Shown in pieces: positions 1 through 11,454 of a DNA stretch of 51,222 bases (the stretch's first letter is position 1; each line of letters starts with the position of its first letter). A program made the position numbers and the translations under genes. The notes beneath the pieces are model-generated. The model saw nothing but the letters and a program-made list of their open reading frames with translations. It ran no database searches and had not been told where the DNA came from. The DNA is from Conoideocrella luteorostrata. Lineage: Eukaryota > Ascomycota > Sordariomycetes > Hypocreales > Clavicipitaceae. The stretch covers positions 1 to 51,222 of the forward strand of contig JASWJB010000318.1 of NCBI GenBank assembly GCA_032433595.1. Reading direction: 5' to 3'.

Positions 1-30
1 CCCCCCCCCCCCCCCCCCAAAAAAAAAAAA
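1..30. repeat. Homopolymer run at left end of contig
   Basis: Eighteen C followed by twelve A open the window, right against the stop codon of the cupin gene. There is no telomeric TTAGGG/CCCTAA unit. With the matching poly-A and poly-G runs at the right edge, this looks like an assembly break at a homopolymer. Confidence 0.7.
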
Positions 31-39
31 TTTAAGACC

Positions 40-537
40 TCATTTCTTAAAGACAGTCTCCTCCAGAGCCTCGCCCGCATCCGTGACAATCGCATCTGCC
101 GCCAACATAACAAACAAGATCCGACAAGTGGCCTCCCCCATATTCACCCACTGATGGTTCGTGCCCTGCTGGACAATCATATCGCCTGCCCTCGCGGTCT
201 TTTCCTCCCCGCCATCCAGGCGGAGCACAATCTCGCCCGTCAGGACGACGCCGTAGTCGATGCTCCGGGTGCGGTGCATGGGCGCCACAGCGCCGGCGGC
301 AATGTCGGAGATACTGAAGATGGCTCCGGAGGGGGGGCACCGCGGCAGGGTGTTGTCATGGGAGGGAACGGGGGCGGTATTGTCGACGGGGATGGAAGGG
401 CGGGTGTCGAAGACGGTGAAGGACGAGCCGCTGGGGCCGAAGGGGAAGAAGGCCGGGAGGAGGGCGTCGGCCGCGAAGACGGACTGGCAGTCCTTGTTGT
501 GGGAGGTTCTTATCAGCCGGGCGGGGGGGAGAGGCAT
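40..537 (-). CDS. Cupin-2 domain protein (small single-domain cupin)
   Basis: This intronless gene encodes 165 aa. The C-terminal half is a single cupin barrel: an MHRTRSIDYGVVLTGE stretch (about residues 87-102) matches the first cupin motif, with one His and an acidic residue further on. The GDMIVQQGTNHQWVN stretch (about 117-131) matches the second motif with its conserved His. The N-terminal half is short and lacks a signal peptide. Proteins of this shape are common in filamentous fungi, often near catabolic or secondary-metabolite genes, but no substrate can be named and no such cluster is visible here. The first motif lacks the full HxH...E...H metal set, so an enzymatic role is uncertain. 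The ATG at 537 gives the expected length. The stop lies only 39 bases from the contig edge, so its downstream neighbour is unknown. It is divergent from the SET-domain gene. Confidence 0.8.
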   Translation of the reverse strand: MPLPPARLIRTSHNKDCQSVFAADALLPAFFPFGPSGSSFTVFDTRPSIPVDNTAPVPSHDNTLPRCPPSGAIFSISDIAAGAVAPMHRTRSIDYGVVLTGEIVLRLDGGEEKTARAGDMIVQQGTNHQWVNMGEATCRILFVMLAADAIVTDAGEALEETVFKK

Positions 538-1297
538 TGTTTCCTTGTTCTGGGGGTTTTGGCGAGGTGATGATGTCAGGAAGGGAGACGGATATATATA
601 TATGTAAGTGGTGTGGTTGAGTGATATTGGGGGAGATCAAGGTCGGTGGTGGTAGGTGGATGGTGGATGGTATTATATACAGCAAGTCAATGCTGTAGAG
701 GTGTATAAGAATGGTAGAAACAAGCAGCAGAATCAGAGGAACTCTCTGTCCTTTAAGTACAAATCCAGTCCCAGCGCTCGCGCTTCGCCTTCGGTTGAGC
801 TCACTTACACACACACACCATTCGCGTCACCTACTGTCATTTACTCCGTATAACTAGCCGTTCATCAGCATTAAGCGGGCCGACAGGGATGTTCGCAGCG
901 CTTACCCGGTCGGGAAGTGCGCACGAGGCTCACCCACTCGCTCACGCGCTGTTAGCTCCCGCTTGCCGACAGCCCGGCCGGGCCGTCCGTATCAACCTCG
1001 AAAGCCCAAGTGTCGAAATAGAAACTACCTACGGAGTACGGAGTACTCAATCCCAACCCCAGAAACCAGGTGCTAAACAATGTGCAAAAAGAGTCCTCAC
1101 ATAGCTGCTCCGTAAGTCGCATTTCCTGTCGCACCGCCAGCCACACCAAGCAGCCCACCTCTACCTAAACTGCCCTGTTGAGCCGTCCACCTGCTCCGTA
1201 AATACTCCGTGCAGAGCAATCAATCAGCAATCAAAAAGACACGCCCCTCCTCGCGCTCCCCAATCCAACCCAACTTCACCACCCACCACCCATCACC
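538..1297. promoter_or_regulatory. Divergent intergenic region, cupin / SET-domain gene
   Basis: This 760-base gap must hold the 5' regions of both flanking genes. It contains a short TA run (about 591-603), a CA run near 814, and three TACGGAGTA-type 9-mers (842-850, 1030-1038, 1037-1045, the last two overlapping in tandem). Several further CTCCGTA cores occur around 1110-1210. The last 80 bases before the SET-gene ATG are C-rich and pyrimidine-rich, as is common in fungal promoters. No coding exon is supported. Confidence 0.5.
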
Positions 1298-1891
1298 ATG
1301 TCCAACCCCAAGAACTGGCCCCCCTCATTCCCGTACCTCAAATCCCCCTTGCACGATGCCCTCACGCCAACACACCTCCTCGCCCTGCGCACCAAACCAC
1401 CCGTCTCCTCTATCCCCTCCATCCCCGCCTCCTCAACCCTCACACCCTCTCCCAACGTCAAAATCCAGCTCATAAAGGATGCCTCACACCCCGCCCACGG
1501 CCAACACGGCCTCTTCGCAACGCAGAACCTCCAGCCCAGCCAGTTCATACTGGCGTATCTGGGGAGGGTCCACACCGGCGCCAGGTCCGACGACAGCAGC
1601 GATTACGACTTGTGGATCGATAGGGACGCGGACCTGGCGGTTGATGCGAGCAGGGAGGGCAACGAGGGCAGGTATGTGAATGACTATAGGGGCGTGAGGG
1701 AGAGAGCCAATGCCGTGTTTGGGGCCGTTTGGTGCGAGAGATGGGGGGAGCTATGTGTGGGCATTTGGGCCGTGGGAGGGAAGGGGATTCGGAAGGGGGA
1801 CGAGATTTTGGTTAGCTACGGGAAGGGGTTTTGGGAGAAGAGAAGTACCGACGGTCAGACACATGGCGGCGGGGAAGGCGAGGCTTCGTGA
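1298..1891 (+). CDS. Small SET-domain protein (putative lysine methyltransferase)
   Basis: This intronless gene encodes 197 aa. A SET domain spans about residues 50-185. It begins with a GQHGLFATQNLQPSQFI segment (the usual G-x-G-L-F/V-A start), continues with YVNDYRG (about 126-132) at the place of the canonical NHxC motif, and ends with GDEILVSYGKGFWEK (about 167-181), the conserved GEEL..DYG..FW tail. No pre-SET or post-SET cysteine clusters are present. In known SET enzymes the NH motif and the final Tyr shape the S-adenosylmethionine/lysine site; here NH is replaced by ND, as in some small fungal SET proteins. The substrate (histone or other protein) cannot be inferred. The ATG has a good CACC context. 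The C-terminal 15 residues are Gly/Glu-rich and probably disordered. Confidence 0.82.
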   Translation: MSNPKNWPPSFPYLKSPLHDALTPTHLLALRTKPPVSSIPSIPASSTLTPSPNVKIQLIKDASHPAHGQHGLFATQNLQPSQFILAYLGRVHTGARSDDSSDYDLWIDRDADLAVDASREGNEGRYVNDYRGVRERANAVFGAVWCERWGELCVGIWAVGGKGIRKGDEILVSYGKGFWEKRSTDGQTHGGGEGEAS

Positions 1892-2431
1892 TGCCATGTG
1901 TGTCGTATTGAGAGGACGGCCGACAAATGCAGTGAGTGAATCCGCTGCAGATGTCGTAGCAGTTTAGTTGGTGGGACTGTGTCGAGCTATCGGGGCGGAT
2001 GCGGATAGTGATGCCATTTCGAGCTTGTTAAAGTCGTAAACGATCCGAACCATTTTGAGTCCTATCCTGTTGGCTGTGATACCGGCTATATGTAGCGAGG
2101 TGTTTGCTCTGGCCTCGATTATGAGAGATAGCAAACTTCAAGGTACACATACACCACGACAAATTCACAGGTGCAGATCTGTCAACCATCTCAGCCAAGA
2201 CTGTATTCTATCTAAACGCTACTGTTATGCTACAAGCCTTCACCCTGCCCTTCCAGAATCCTCTCCCTTGCTTAATCCTTCCACACTCTGACGAGTCGCA
2301 GCCAATGCACACACGTTCTCGCAACTTTTGAAAAACACTTTACCAAAAAGAATAACGGCCTTCCGCAAATGGAAATTTTACACTTTCTTCACTCTGTCGT
2401 ACAACTCCCCCACATCTACATCCCTTTCCCT
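1892..2431. other. Convergent 3'-3' gap, SET gene / Nup98-96
   Basis: This 540-base region lies between two stop codons and should hold both 3' UTRs. No conserved coding segment, RNA gene or TACGGAGTA motif is seen in it. Confidence 0.5.
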
Positions 2432-5400
2432 TTAGTGGGACATTACTTCTCTGTATCGGTCCATGCCGAGGTCGACCGAATACGCCAGCAGCCGATCCTG
2501 CGTTAGTGGCAAATTAAGAATCCTTGATCGCAGTTCCATGTCCTAGTGAGTTCGTCGAGTTAGCCACCGGGTTCTTCTCTTTCACCAGTTCAGAGCGCAT
2601 TTCTCAGCCTGCACAAACGTACCTGTTTCTTCTTTGCCAGCTTCAATATCTCTCTGGCTGTATCATCTGCCATGTCAGACACAGCAGCATACCGCACAAC
2701 CTCCGTCTCTCCCACATCTTCATTCATAATGTTCAAGCCAGCCAACAGTTTCTCAAGGAGGGCAGGTGGAGCGTTCTCACCCTTGCTACGATGCTGGACG
2801 AGACTCAAAAAGTGGCTATATATCTCTCCGCCGTGGGCCCACTCAGAGATTGACTCAGCACGACCTTGAAATTGTGACAGCAGCGATGATAGGGTGGAAT
2901 AGTCACGTTCAATAACGGCATGGGGAGCAACTTGCTGCACGAGAACTCGATGTGCCTCAACAAACTCTCCAGCACGAAGCAGACAATGTACTTCAGCCGA
3001 TGCATCCTGCTTTACGCTGCGCATATAGAGCGCCAGTGCCTCCCATAGCCATGATGCGGGAATCTGGAACTTATCAGTCAGAACTGCAAAAGTAGAGCCG
3101 GTGTCGGGCCCAATATTTCCAGCATGTCGACACAAATGTTCTTGGATAGCCTTCATGCGCGAGGTCGAATTCCTCAGGTGCAGCAGCACAAAAACAGCTT
3201 CTAACCACTCGCCTGCCGCAGTTAGTTGCGCTGCGTAGGAGACTGTCGTGGAGTCTGCTTTCTCATTGCCTTGTTGTCCAAAAGATACCTGGCCGGTCGA
3301 GGTCAGAGCTTGGCCAAGCTGCCAGCACAGCCTCATATCAAGTGGCGAAAGCTGAGAGTTTTCGGGTCGCAAAATTGCCTCAAGGTCGGTGTTCCTGTCG
3401 GCATACAGCTGAAGCAGACCCCAGAGAAGATCTTGCCGGCTTGCCTCGTTTGCATCGTTCCAAAGGGGTTTTAACCCTTGCTCATGATACCATGGCCGCG
3501 GTAGGTCTTCCTTGTCTTGTTTGATGTCGTCTTTGAACTTTAAAATTGCCAGGGCAGCACTGTCATGTTGCGAAATGGCGTACCACAAACGGAGGCCAAA
3601 CGATTGTCTCCAGTCCAACCCGAACTTCTTAGAAATGACAAACGAGTCCATCCGATCCTCAACGGGAACATTCTTCATACCTTCGCATACACACACATTG
3701 CCACTCAAAAGCTCATAGATTGTGCGGATCGCCTCTGGGAACTCTGAAAGCATCTTGGAGTCGTGCCAAGCTTTGAGTTGTTCTTTCATATCCTTTTTGG
3801 CAGCGTTGCTTGTGCCAATTAGAGGAACCAGAGTTCCTAGGCGGAAGTTCCTGCCATCTAACAGAAACTTGCACGCCTCGGCAATCCGATGGCCAGCCAA
3901 GCTAGCAACAGCCTTCTCCTCACTGGAACCAGCGAGACCTATGTTACTGGTCGAGGCTTGTTCCACGAGTTCAGTCCAGAACCGAGTCAACTTCTGCTTT
4001 CGTGTCAGGTCTTCAGGCTCGCCAGGATTGGCACCGGATATGTTGTCGAACAAAATGCTGGCAAGCTCCCAGACGCGCTTCTCATTGATGTTGGCTGGAT
4101 GATTCATCTCGTGATGATGAAAAACATCCTGAAGACTCTTTGCTCGCAGCGTAGCCATCGGGACATCATTAACCAATTTGATTTCGGTCACCTTGTCCTG
4201 AGCACGCAGGAACTTCTTGGAAGGCTGTCAGTGTCGTTAGTATTTGCATTTTGTCAGTGAAGGTAAACGACAACGTGGCTTGCCTACCTCGGTGGAAAAC
4301 TTGGCAAGGCGGAGGTCCTGTCTCTCAGTCTGAATGCCTGATCGTTGGAACTGGAGAATATCTGAATGGTCGCGCAGGCTACGTCGGGACTGCATCGTGT
4401 CCAGCGACCGAGTCACTACAAGGGTCTCGTCGGGACCCCAGGTTGGCCGAGACGCATCGTGATATGCCTTCTCCTCACCTTCGAGGGTAAAGTTCTTGTC
4501 TTGACGTTCGTAGGGCCACTATTGTGAAAAAAGAGAATAAATTTTAGTACGATATTACACTTAGATTCAAAACGTTAAATACATGAGCCTCGCCACGTTG
4601 GGCGCCGAGCATTCTGATGTGTTCAACCAAACCCAGAGAAATCATTGTTGGGGTAGGGTACCAACCTGAGGAAAGCCTTTGGCTGGCGCAGAAGCGCGAA
4701 GGGTTTGTCGCATCGGCTTGGGTTTCTCAAATAAAGAGTTCATCAAGTCAATGCTAGTCGCGAACCCACGTCCTTTATCCATTGCTATTTGCGTGCTGGC
4801 TCTGTCTCCCTTCGACGGGCTCTTCCCCCAAATAGACGACTTGCGCAAGTCGTGTCCAATCTGTTCGTCACCGTCATCTAATCCACCGGCAAACTTAATT
4901 GGTGATTGATTCACTTCCCTAAGCAGTTGACGGTCTCGCTTCATTGGGCTGACAGTCTTTCGAAGCATTTCCATCCAATCATCGCCATCAACAACTTCGA
5001 GAGCCACAGGGCCAGCCGAGTCCTTCACGGCCCTCATTCGAGCTCTAAGAATACCCCCAGGAGTACCCCTCTTGGTGTCCTGACCATTCTCCGACGAGGC
5101 GTCGTCGAGCTCCGCGGCAAGATGATGTCCGACGGAAGACCTCGTCATGTCTTCATCCTCGGACATTTCATATTCGTCGCCCATCCTACCCGTGTAGTTA
5201 TCATCCAGTGAAAGTCTAACATTGTTGGGCGCCGAATCCGCGGAGCTAACCCCTAAAAAAGAATGCTTGCTGGCGTCCTCGAATTCATACAAATCTCCTT
5301 GTTCATCAAAGGCTCCTGGGAAACCCATATTTTGTCCGAAGCCGGATGTGCCACCGCCCTGAAAGGAATCATTCAAAGCCTCAGTGTAGCTACCCACGTT

Positions 5401-8400
5401 GCGGTTTGGCGTATCCAGCGCAGCTGGTGGTGGCGGCGGCGGCGGAACCATCTCGTCATCTGACTCCTCATCCGAGTCATCCAAACCATACGTCGTAAAA
5501 TGCTCGACACCAAAGGTCCAAACACCTGTATCCTTATCGTAGCTGTCAAAGGTGGTATCTGGGATCCGCTTGAGTCTCTCAATGTGCTTATTGAACCGCT
5601 TAGGGTCACTGGTGATTCTCTTATCACGACCACCCCGGGGCCATGAATGCTCCAAGGCTATCTGAGCTGGAACGTTGAGGCCCTTTCCAACAGGTGGCTT
5701 CTTTGCCTGTACGGGATACACGGTGGCTGAACGGGGTTCCAGCTGGATAATGCCACCACACAAGTCATCAAGTTCAATGCTACTGATGTCAACAGGAACC
5801 TTGAACTTGACAGAGCCAACATTTTCACGGCCAACAGTGAAATTGTCAACGCGTTGGCGTTGCATCCTGTTCATGTTCTGCAACTCTTCCCTTGTTGGTT
5901 GCATCCAGTACTCACCAGCCACATTATCGAATCCGAGGGATGTCTGAGCCTCGGGAGTGGCGGAGTTGTCCTCTTCATGCACAATGGCCAGCTCGTTGCC
6001 CTTGACCTGTTCCATTTCGGGTGTCTGGGACCCATGTGCTCCGTTCACATTCCGACTCTGACGGGGTGTGGCATCATCAGGTTGGGAGCTGGGAGTATCC
6101 TCAGGTGCAGGGAGAGCTTGTCGGACAGGAGTCCCATCCTCGGTCTCGACGGTACTGGTATCGAAGCTCACGCGCTTGGACAGTTTGCGGGTGCTGCCAT
6201 TAGCATCCGTCTTATCCTTCTGGGGAGTAGAGAACAGGTCGCTGCGAATGTCACGGTTGATAACCAGTTTCTTGGATCCTGTGCTGCCGTACCAGCGAGT
6301 ATTAGAGCTTGAGGAGAACGCGCCAGGAGCGAGGATGCTATCCTCGGTATTGAAGCTGCGCCGAAGATTGCTTGCAGATATGCTCTTACTCAGTGATCCA
6401 GTGGAGCTAGAACCAAGGAGGCTGCGACCCATGGCACCAGGCGTACTGGAGATGCTGCTGGCAGGACTGCCACCCGGCGTGCCATAGGAGCTGTATGAGA
6501 AACCAAAGCCTCTTTTTTGGGGCGTAGCGAAACGAGAAGCCGCCGTCGCCGGCGCCAGCTTGTACATGGGGAGGATGGAACTCTTTCGTGGTTTTGAGTT
6601 GCCATTAAGAGGTGTGGCGAGAGGGCCGGGGTTGGAAACCTCATTGCCGCCGAGACCAGCAAACAACGACGGGCTGCCATACGCAGAAACGTCATTGAGA
6701 TTAGCAGTCAGGCTCTGCGGAATGTTATTGCTCTGCTGTGTGCTGCCTAGCATGGAGTTGCCCATTGTGCTTTGGTTCTGCTGCTGGTTCGTACTGTTGC
6801 CGAACATGCCGCCACCCGATGCCTGGTTGTTCTGGCCGCCGAACAAGGTACTGCCCCCTGACTGGGTAGAACCGCCGAAGAGGCCGCCTGGTTTTTGCTG
6901 ATTGTTGCTGGCCCCAAAAAGCCCACCACCAGAGGATTGTTGTTGGTTGTTTCCGCCAAACAAGGAGCCGCCTTGTGCATTCTGGGTTGTATTTCCTCCT
7001 CCAAATAGACCACCACCGGTAGCTGGTTTGGTTCCACCGAACAGGCCTCCTCCAGAAGCTGCATTGTTCGTGTTGCTGAAAAGGCCACCACCAGTATTTG
7101 GTTGCTGCTGCTGCTGCTGTGTGTTGTTGCCCCCAAACAGACCTCCCCCTGAAGTTGTTCCTGCCGTATTGCTTCCAAAAAGGCCACCTGTGGCAGGCTT
7201 CTGCTGGTTGCCGAATAATCCTCCACTCTGCTGGTTTGTATTCTGCTGGCCGCCAAAGCCAGAGCCAAAGCCTTGTCCGGTGTTCTGCTGCTGCTGCTGG
7301 TTGTTATTTGCAAACAAACCACCTCCAGTCGCTTGTGTGTTATTAGTGTTAGCTCCAAATAAGTTTGAGCCGCCAGCATTGTTCGCTGTCGAGCCGAAAG
7401 CGCCGCCTGTGTTACCTCCAAAAGCTGATCCAGTATTTGTGTTGGCGCTGTTGTTGTTGTTGCCAAAGTTAAAGCCATTGCCCGTCTTGTTGGCATTGTT
7501 CCCGAAAAGTCCACCACTTGTGTTGTTGGCAGTGTTGTTTGCTCCAAAAGCGCTGGTTGTAGCCGAATTGCCAAATCCCCCTGTACCGCCTCCAAACAAG
7601 CCTCCACCAGTTTGCTGAGTTTGGGCATTGTTGTTGCTGAATAGACCACCGGCAGGCTTGTTTGCAAACAAGCCGCCCCCGGCAGTAGCATTGTTTTGAG
7701 GAGTCGCACCAAATCCTCCACTTCCAAAGGCGGTACCTGTGGTGGTAGTGTTGTTGCTGGTATTGTTACCGAAGAGGCCGCCGCCGCCCGTGTTGGTGTT
7801 TGCTGTTCCAAACGCACTAGTAGTCTGTGTAGAATTGGAATTACCACCGAAGCCACCAAAGCCGGAGCTCACACCGAAGGCACCACCACCGGTGGCGTTG
7901 CCGTGTCGGCGACCTTGCGTATAGTCCACCAATCGAAGCTCGTCGGCCGACCATTTTTGGTAGGGCTCTTGAAAGAGAATATTTTGGAAAGAGTTGGAGG
8001 TCGAGGAACTGGGCTCTTTCTCCGTAAATGCGTTGAACGGGGTTGAGGCGGTGCCTGGGGGGTCACCAACAGCACCAACGGTGCTAAAACCGGTGCTAGT
8101 TGTGCCGAAACCGCCGGTAGTCGTGTTTCCACCACCGAATAATGACCCTCCGGTGTTGGTCGATGCCCCGAAACCAGGCTTATTGGCGCTGAAAAGTCCA
8201 CCGCCGGTGTTGCTATTTCCGCCTCCGAAAGGAGACGATGTGGTGGCAGCATTGTTGTTGCTTCCAAAACCGCCAAACGAAGACGTGTTCGCAGTGGCGT
8301 TGTTGGCAGTGGATCCAAATAGACCACCTGAAGTGCTCGTACCAAAGGCAGGTTTGCTACCAAAGCCTCCAGAACCGGTGTTGGCTCCAAAACCACCTAA

Positions 8401-8817
8401 GAGAAAATTGTTAGTACTTGTCGACATGATCTAATACGCGAGGAGCTCGCCTTAGACAAAGACCAGGAGAGTTTGGAATAGTAGCAGTTTCAGACCGTAC
8501 CGGATGTTGAGGTGCCAAAACCACCACCAGTAGTACTGGTAGCATTATTACTGTTATTTCCGAACATGCCACCACCCGAGGCATTGTTCTGACCGAAACC
8601 ACCAGAGTTAGAGGTCCCGAAGCCTGTGGCAAAGCGTGTCAATCATCCAATATTCAACGCCTGAATCGCTGTCGCTGTAGCTGCCGTCTTGCGCAATGAA
8701 ACACGTACCTGTCGAAGTAGTATTATTGTTGGAGCCAAATCCACCAAATCCGCTGGACTGCTGGTTGTTGTTGCTGTTTTGGCCGAAGCCGCCGAAGCCA
8801 CTGCTGCCGAACGACAT
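2432..8817 (-). CDS. NUP145: Nucleoporin Nup98-Nup96 precursor (Nup145 type), autoproteolytic
   Basis: Six exons on the minus strand: 8709-8817, 8501-8623, 4666-8396, 4288-4518, 2623-4224 and 2432-2542; total 5907 bp, 1968 aa. Residues 1 to about 640 are dense in GLFG/FG repeats in N/Q/G/T-rich spacer, which forms the permeability barrier. A GLEBS motif (about 209-240, NILFQEPYQKWSADELRLVDY) should bind Gle2/Rae1. The C-terminal Nup98 peptidase domain (about 895-1048) ends in VEHFTTYG, so self-cleavage is predicted between F1044 and T1045, the HF/T form of yeast Nup145 (HF/S in human). The remaining 924 residues form the alpha-helical Nup96/Nup145C half of the Y complex. The last exon (36 codons, starting DMELRSRILNLPL) supplies the conserved C-terminus, which an unspliced reading would lose. 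It is divergent from the centrin gene and convergent with the SET gene. Confidence 0.95.
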
Positions 8818-9918
8818 GATTATCGAATTGTGTGGCGAATTCGTATGGTGCAGAATCGGCCCTTTTATCTGAGCATCAAAAAGCTCCTCTCGTCTTCCAC
8901 TACCTTGAGCGTTCAGAGGCTCTCAAATGTCGACAATGGTGCGTGAATCGCGATCGGTGGCGACAACCTCTGATGAACGCCAAAGAGAGTTGTGACCGCT
9001 GCGACGCCGCTCGACCGAGATCACGTCGAGTCAGATATGTGGTCGCGAACTCTCGTCGACAGGCAGCGCGCGCCGAACCACGTAAAGCCGAACCCGCACA
9101 AAGAAGGAATTTGTGTTCGTTGGTGTCGAGCACCCGCTCGAGAGATGCAAGTCAAATCACAAAAGCTATCGAATATATTGAAGAGATAAAGGAAAGACAA
9201 GCTCGAGACGCAGCCTGGGCGAGGAGAGTGGGTGGCGTGCCCTTTTTCACCTCGAACGTCTTCCTGGCTCCTGGTCAAGTAGATGGAGAGCGTTGGCAGA
9301 GGAGATCAGGTCAGGTCCTCCAACAAGAGAGCACAGCCAGCTTTTTTGCCTGTACGGGGCACGGAGCAGCGGCTTGCAAGACTAGGTGGCCACTCACAGC
9401 AGGGACGAAATAGCTGGGCTGGGCCCGCCTCCAGGCTTAGGCCTTGCTGCCTTACACCAAAATCTACATGCCTCATTGGTCCGAGGCGAGTTGCTGACTA
9501 AATACAGCCAATGGGGAGTAGCAATTGCTGGTACCTAGCGATAAGTCTACTGCTGCCTAAAAAACGCCTTGTCGGTACCTGACTCACTTGTAGACAGCCC
9601 AAGATAGCAAAGAGCTGCTCAGCGAGCGACACTGGCCCCAGGCTCTCTGGCGCGACCGAGGACCGTAAAGGCGCGTGTACCTTTGGCCAAGCGCGTCGCA
9701 TAGCCCCATGCGGCTCACTGCATTTCCTTCTCGGTGCTGTACTCGAGGTCCGATACGTTGGCGAGACGGAAAACAAAGAAAGCACATTCACCACCCTATT
9801 TCGAGCCACAGCCTCTGAGCTTCACAGGCCAGCTTTTGTAATTGAACCCGAGTTACGACTCTATTCCACGGGGCGTCATCGAAGCACAACGCTTGCTTCC
9901 TCAACGGCTCTTGGCAAC
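8818..9918. promoter_or_regulatory. Divergent promoter region, Nup98-96 / centrin
   Basis: This 1.1-kb gap separates the two start codons. It has two CCAAT pentamers in opposite orientation, at 9475-9479 (as ATTGG) and 9508-9512. These are candidate CBC/HAP sites, but a pentamer is weak evidence. No coding exon, MITE or TACGGAGTA motif is found. Confidence 0.4.
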
Positions 9919-10670
9919 ATGAATCCTCACAACACGCCACGCCCTTTCGCGACTCGCTCAATAGGGGGCGGCACTCTCCAACAAAACCAACAATTCCAGC
10001 AAAACCAGCAAAACCAGCAGCAGCAGCAGCAGCAGCAGCAACCCCGGCCACCCCTAGCGCCCCAAGTAGCAGGCAACGAGGAATATGCCTCGATCGCCGA
10101 CGAAGATCGCGATCACATTGACGAAGTCGTAAGTAAAACGCCTATCGACGTCCTTTCGCGGCGGTTTTTCCTTTCTTTTTCTTTTGTTTAAATCCCCCTC
10201 TTCATTACTGACTCATATCATAGTTCGATCTAATGGACATGAAGAAAAAGAGCTATCTCAACTCCTACGAATTCAAACACTCCCTCGCAGCCCTGGGCTT
10301 CGACCTCTCCAAACCCGACTACTTCCGCCTCCTGGAAACCTACGGCTCCATCCCTCCCGAATGGCACGACCCGCAATCCTGCCCCGTCAACAGATTCTAC
10401 GTCTACTTAGACCAATTCCGGGTATGCGCCGCCAAGCTCATTGCCAATCGGGACCCGCGCGAAGAGGCTGCCAAGGTGTTTGCCATGTTTGACTATGATC
10501 AGGATGGGTTTATTTCGGTGGATGATTTGAGGCATCTGGCGCAGGAGATCAAAGATGAGAGGACGTTGAGCGACGAAGAAATTCAGAGCATGATTGAGCA
10601 TCTAGACCATGATGGGAAAGGAGGCGTCAGCTTGGATGAGTTTATGCAGATGATGGAGGAGGCGGGATAG
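9919..10670 (+). CDS. CDC31: Centrin / Cdc31-like EF-hand protein
   Basis: Two exons, 9919-10128 and 10224-10670 (intron 95 bp, donor GTAAGT), 218 aa. An N-terminal extension of about 60 residues is Gln-rich, including a CAG/CAA tract of about nine codons. Four EF-hand positions follow. The first (FDLMDMKKKSYLNSYEFK) and second have lost the acidic ligands. The third (DYDQDGFISVDD) and fourth (DHDGKGGVSLDE) keep the Asp ligands and central Gly, so only the C-lobe should bind calcium well. The linker IANRDPREEAAKVFAMFD closely matches centrins. In yeast Cdc31 acts in spindle pole body duplication and in the TREX-2 mRNA export complex at the nuclear pore. A calmodulin-like or other centrin paralogue is the alternative. 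Confidence 0.85.
10015..10041 (+). repeat. CAG/CAA tract in centrin exon 1
   Basis: A nearly pure CAG run encodes a polyglutamine stretch in the N-terminal extension, which is not part of the EF-hand fold. Tracts of this kind vary in length between strains. Confidence 0.75.
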
Positions 10671-11454
10671 GGCATTCGGGAGCCGAAGACTTTTGATGGG
10701 TGGATAAATGGCCACCTTTCCCGTCTCTTTCGAATGCTGCGGTCACGAGCCGTGCAGTCGCGCAATCCTTGGAGTCAAGTTACCTTGGGCTAGACTGGTG
10801 CGAGCAACAACAGACGGATTTGGGACATGTACAGCCGCGCCACTCTTGCTTCTCAGCACAGGGCATTCTTACATGGCAATGAACGGGACAAGCTGGAGCA
10901 TGCCGAGACAGGCAGGCTATTTGACCGGCCCGATCAGCAATGCACAAAATCAACACGGTGGCTGTTCACTAGACAAAAGGCAGTTTGGATAAAACACAGC
11001 GACAGGCGTTCAGGTGTAGGATATCCACTTTGGAAAATGTATAGCACGGAATGACGTTTGAAACAAATCTAGGAATTTTGATTGGGGAAGAGCGCTTTCT
11101 AAATAACAGTTACAAAAGTATTCAGACAGCCGTGCAGTCCCCCGTGCATACAGTGTCCTAACTCCCACAACATAGAGCCACATCTGGTTCCATAGAAAAT
11201 TCCCTCAGGCGAACATGGAAAGCAGAAGAACATTTTCGAATTAAAACTCTTGTTTCTTTGCCCCGCGCAAGACTGAGAAATTATTGGACTCCTTGAGGAC
11301 GGGATCACATAATGACAAAGAGAAAAGAGGTTGTTTTCAGAGGCTATATAACAGGGTAGTGACGAAAGTGAAGCTTGCAGTATACCCCCCAAAAAGGAAC
11401 CGAGGTTCTATAACCTCTAATATGCGAAAGGGGGAATCAAGGGAAGTGACTCTA
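10671..11454. other. Convergent 3'-3' gap, centrin / epsin
   Basis: This 784-base gap lies between two stop codons. Nothing recognisable is present and short open frames lack any family pattern. Presumed 3' UTRs. Confidence 0.5.

Noticed and set aside
154..607. Plus-strand ORFs across the cupin gene
   Set aside because: Gly/Arg-rich antisense shadows of the cupin reading frame.
4519..4665. Nup98-96 ending at 4642 as a separate 1261-aa Nup98 gene, with Nup96 as another gene
   Set aside because: A GT-AG intron (4519-4665) joins PAKGFPQ to WPYERQDKNF in frame, all exon lengths sum to a multiple of three, and fungal Nup98-96 precursors have this architecture.
6747..8434. Long open frames (175, 238, 370 codons) in other frames of the Nup98-96 exon
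   Set aside because: The FG/GLFG repeat codons are low in complexity and leave other frames open. The encoded sequences are repetitive leftovers (runs of PPNRPPP or similar) with no family pattern.
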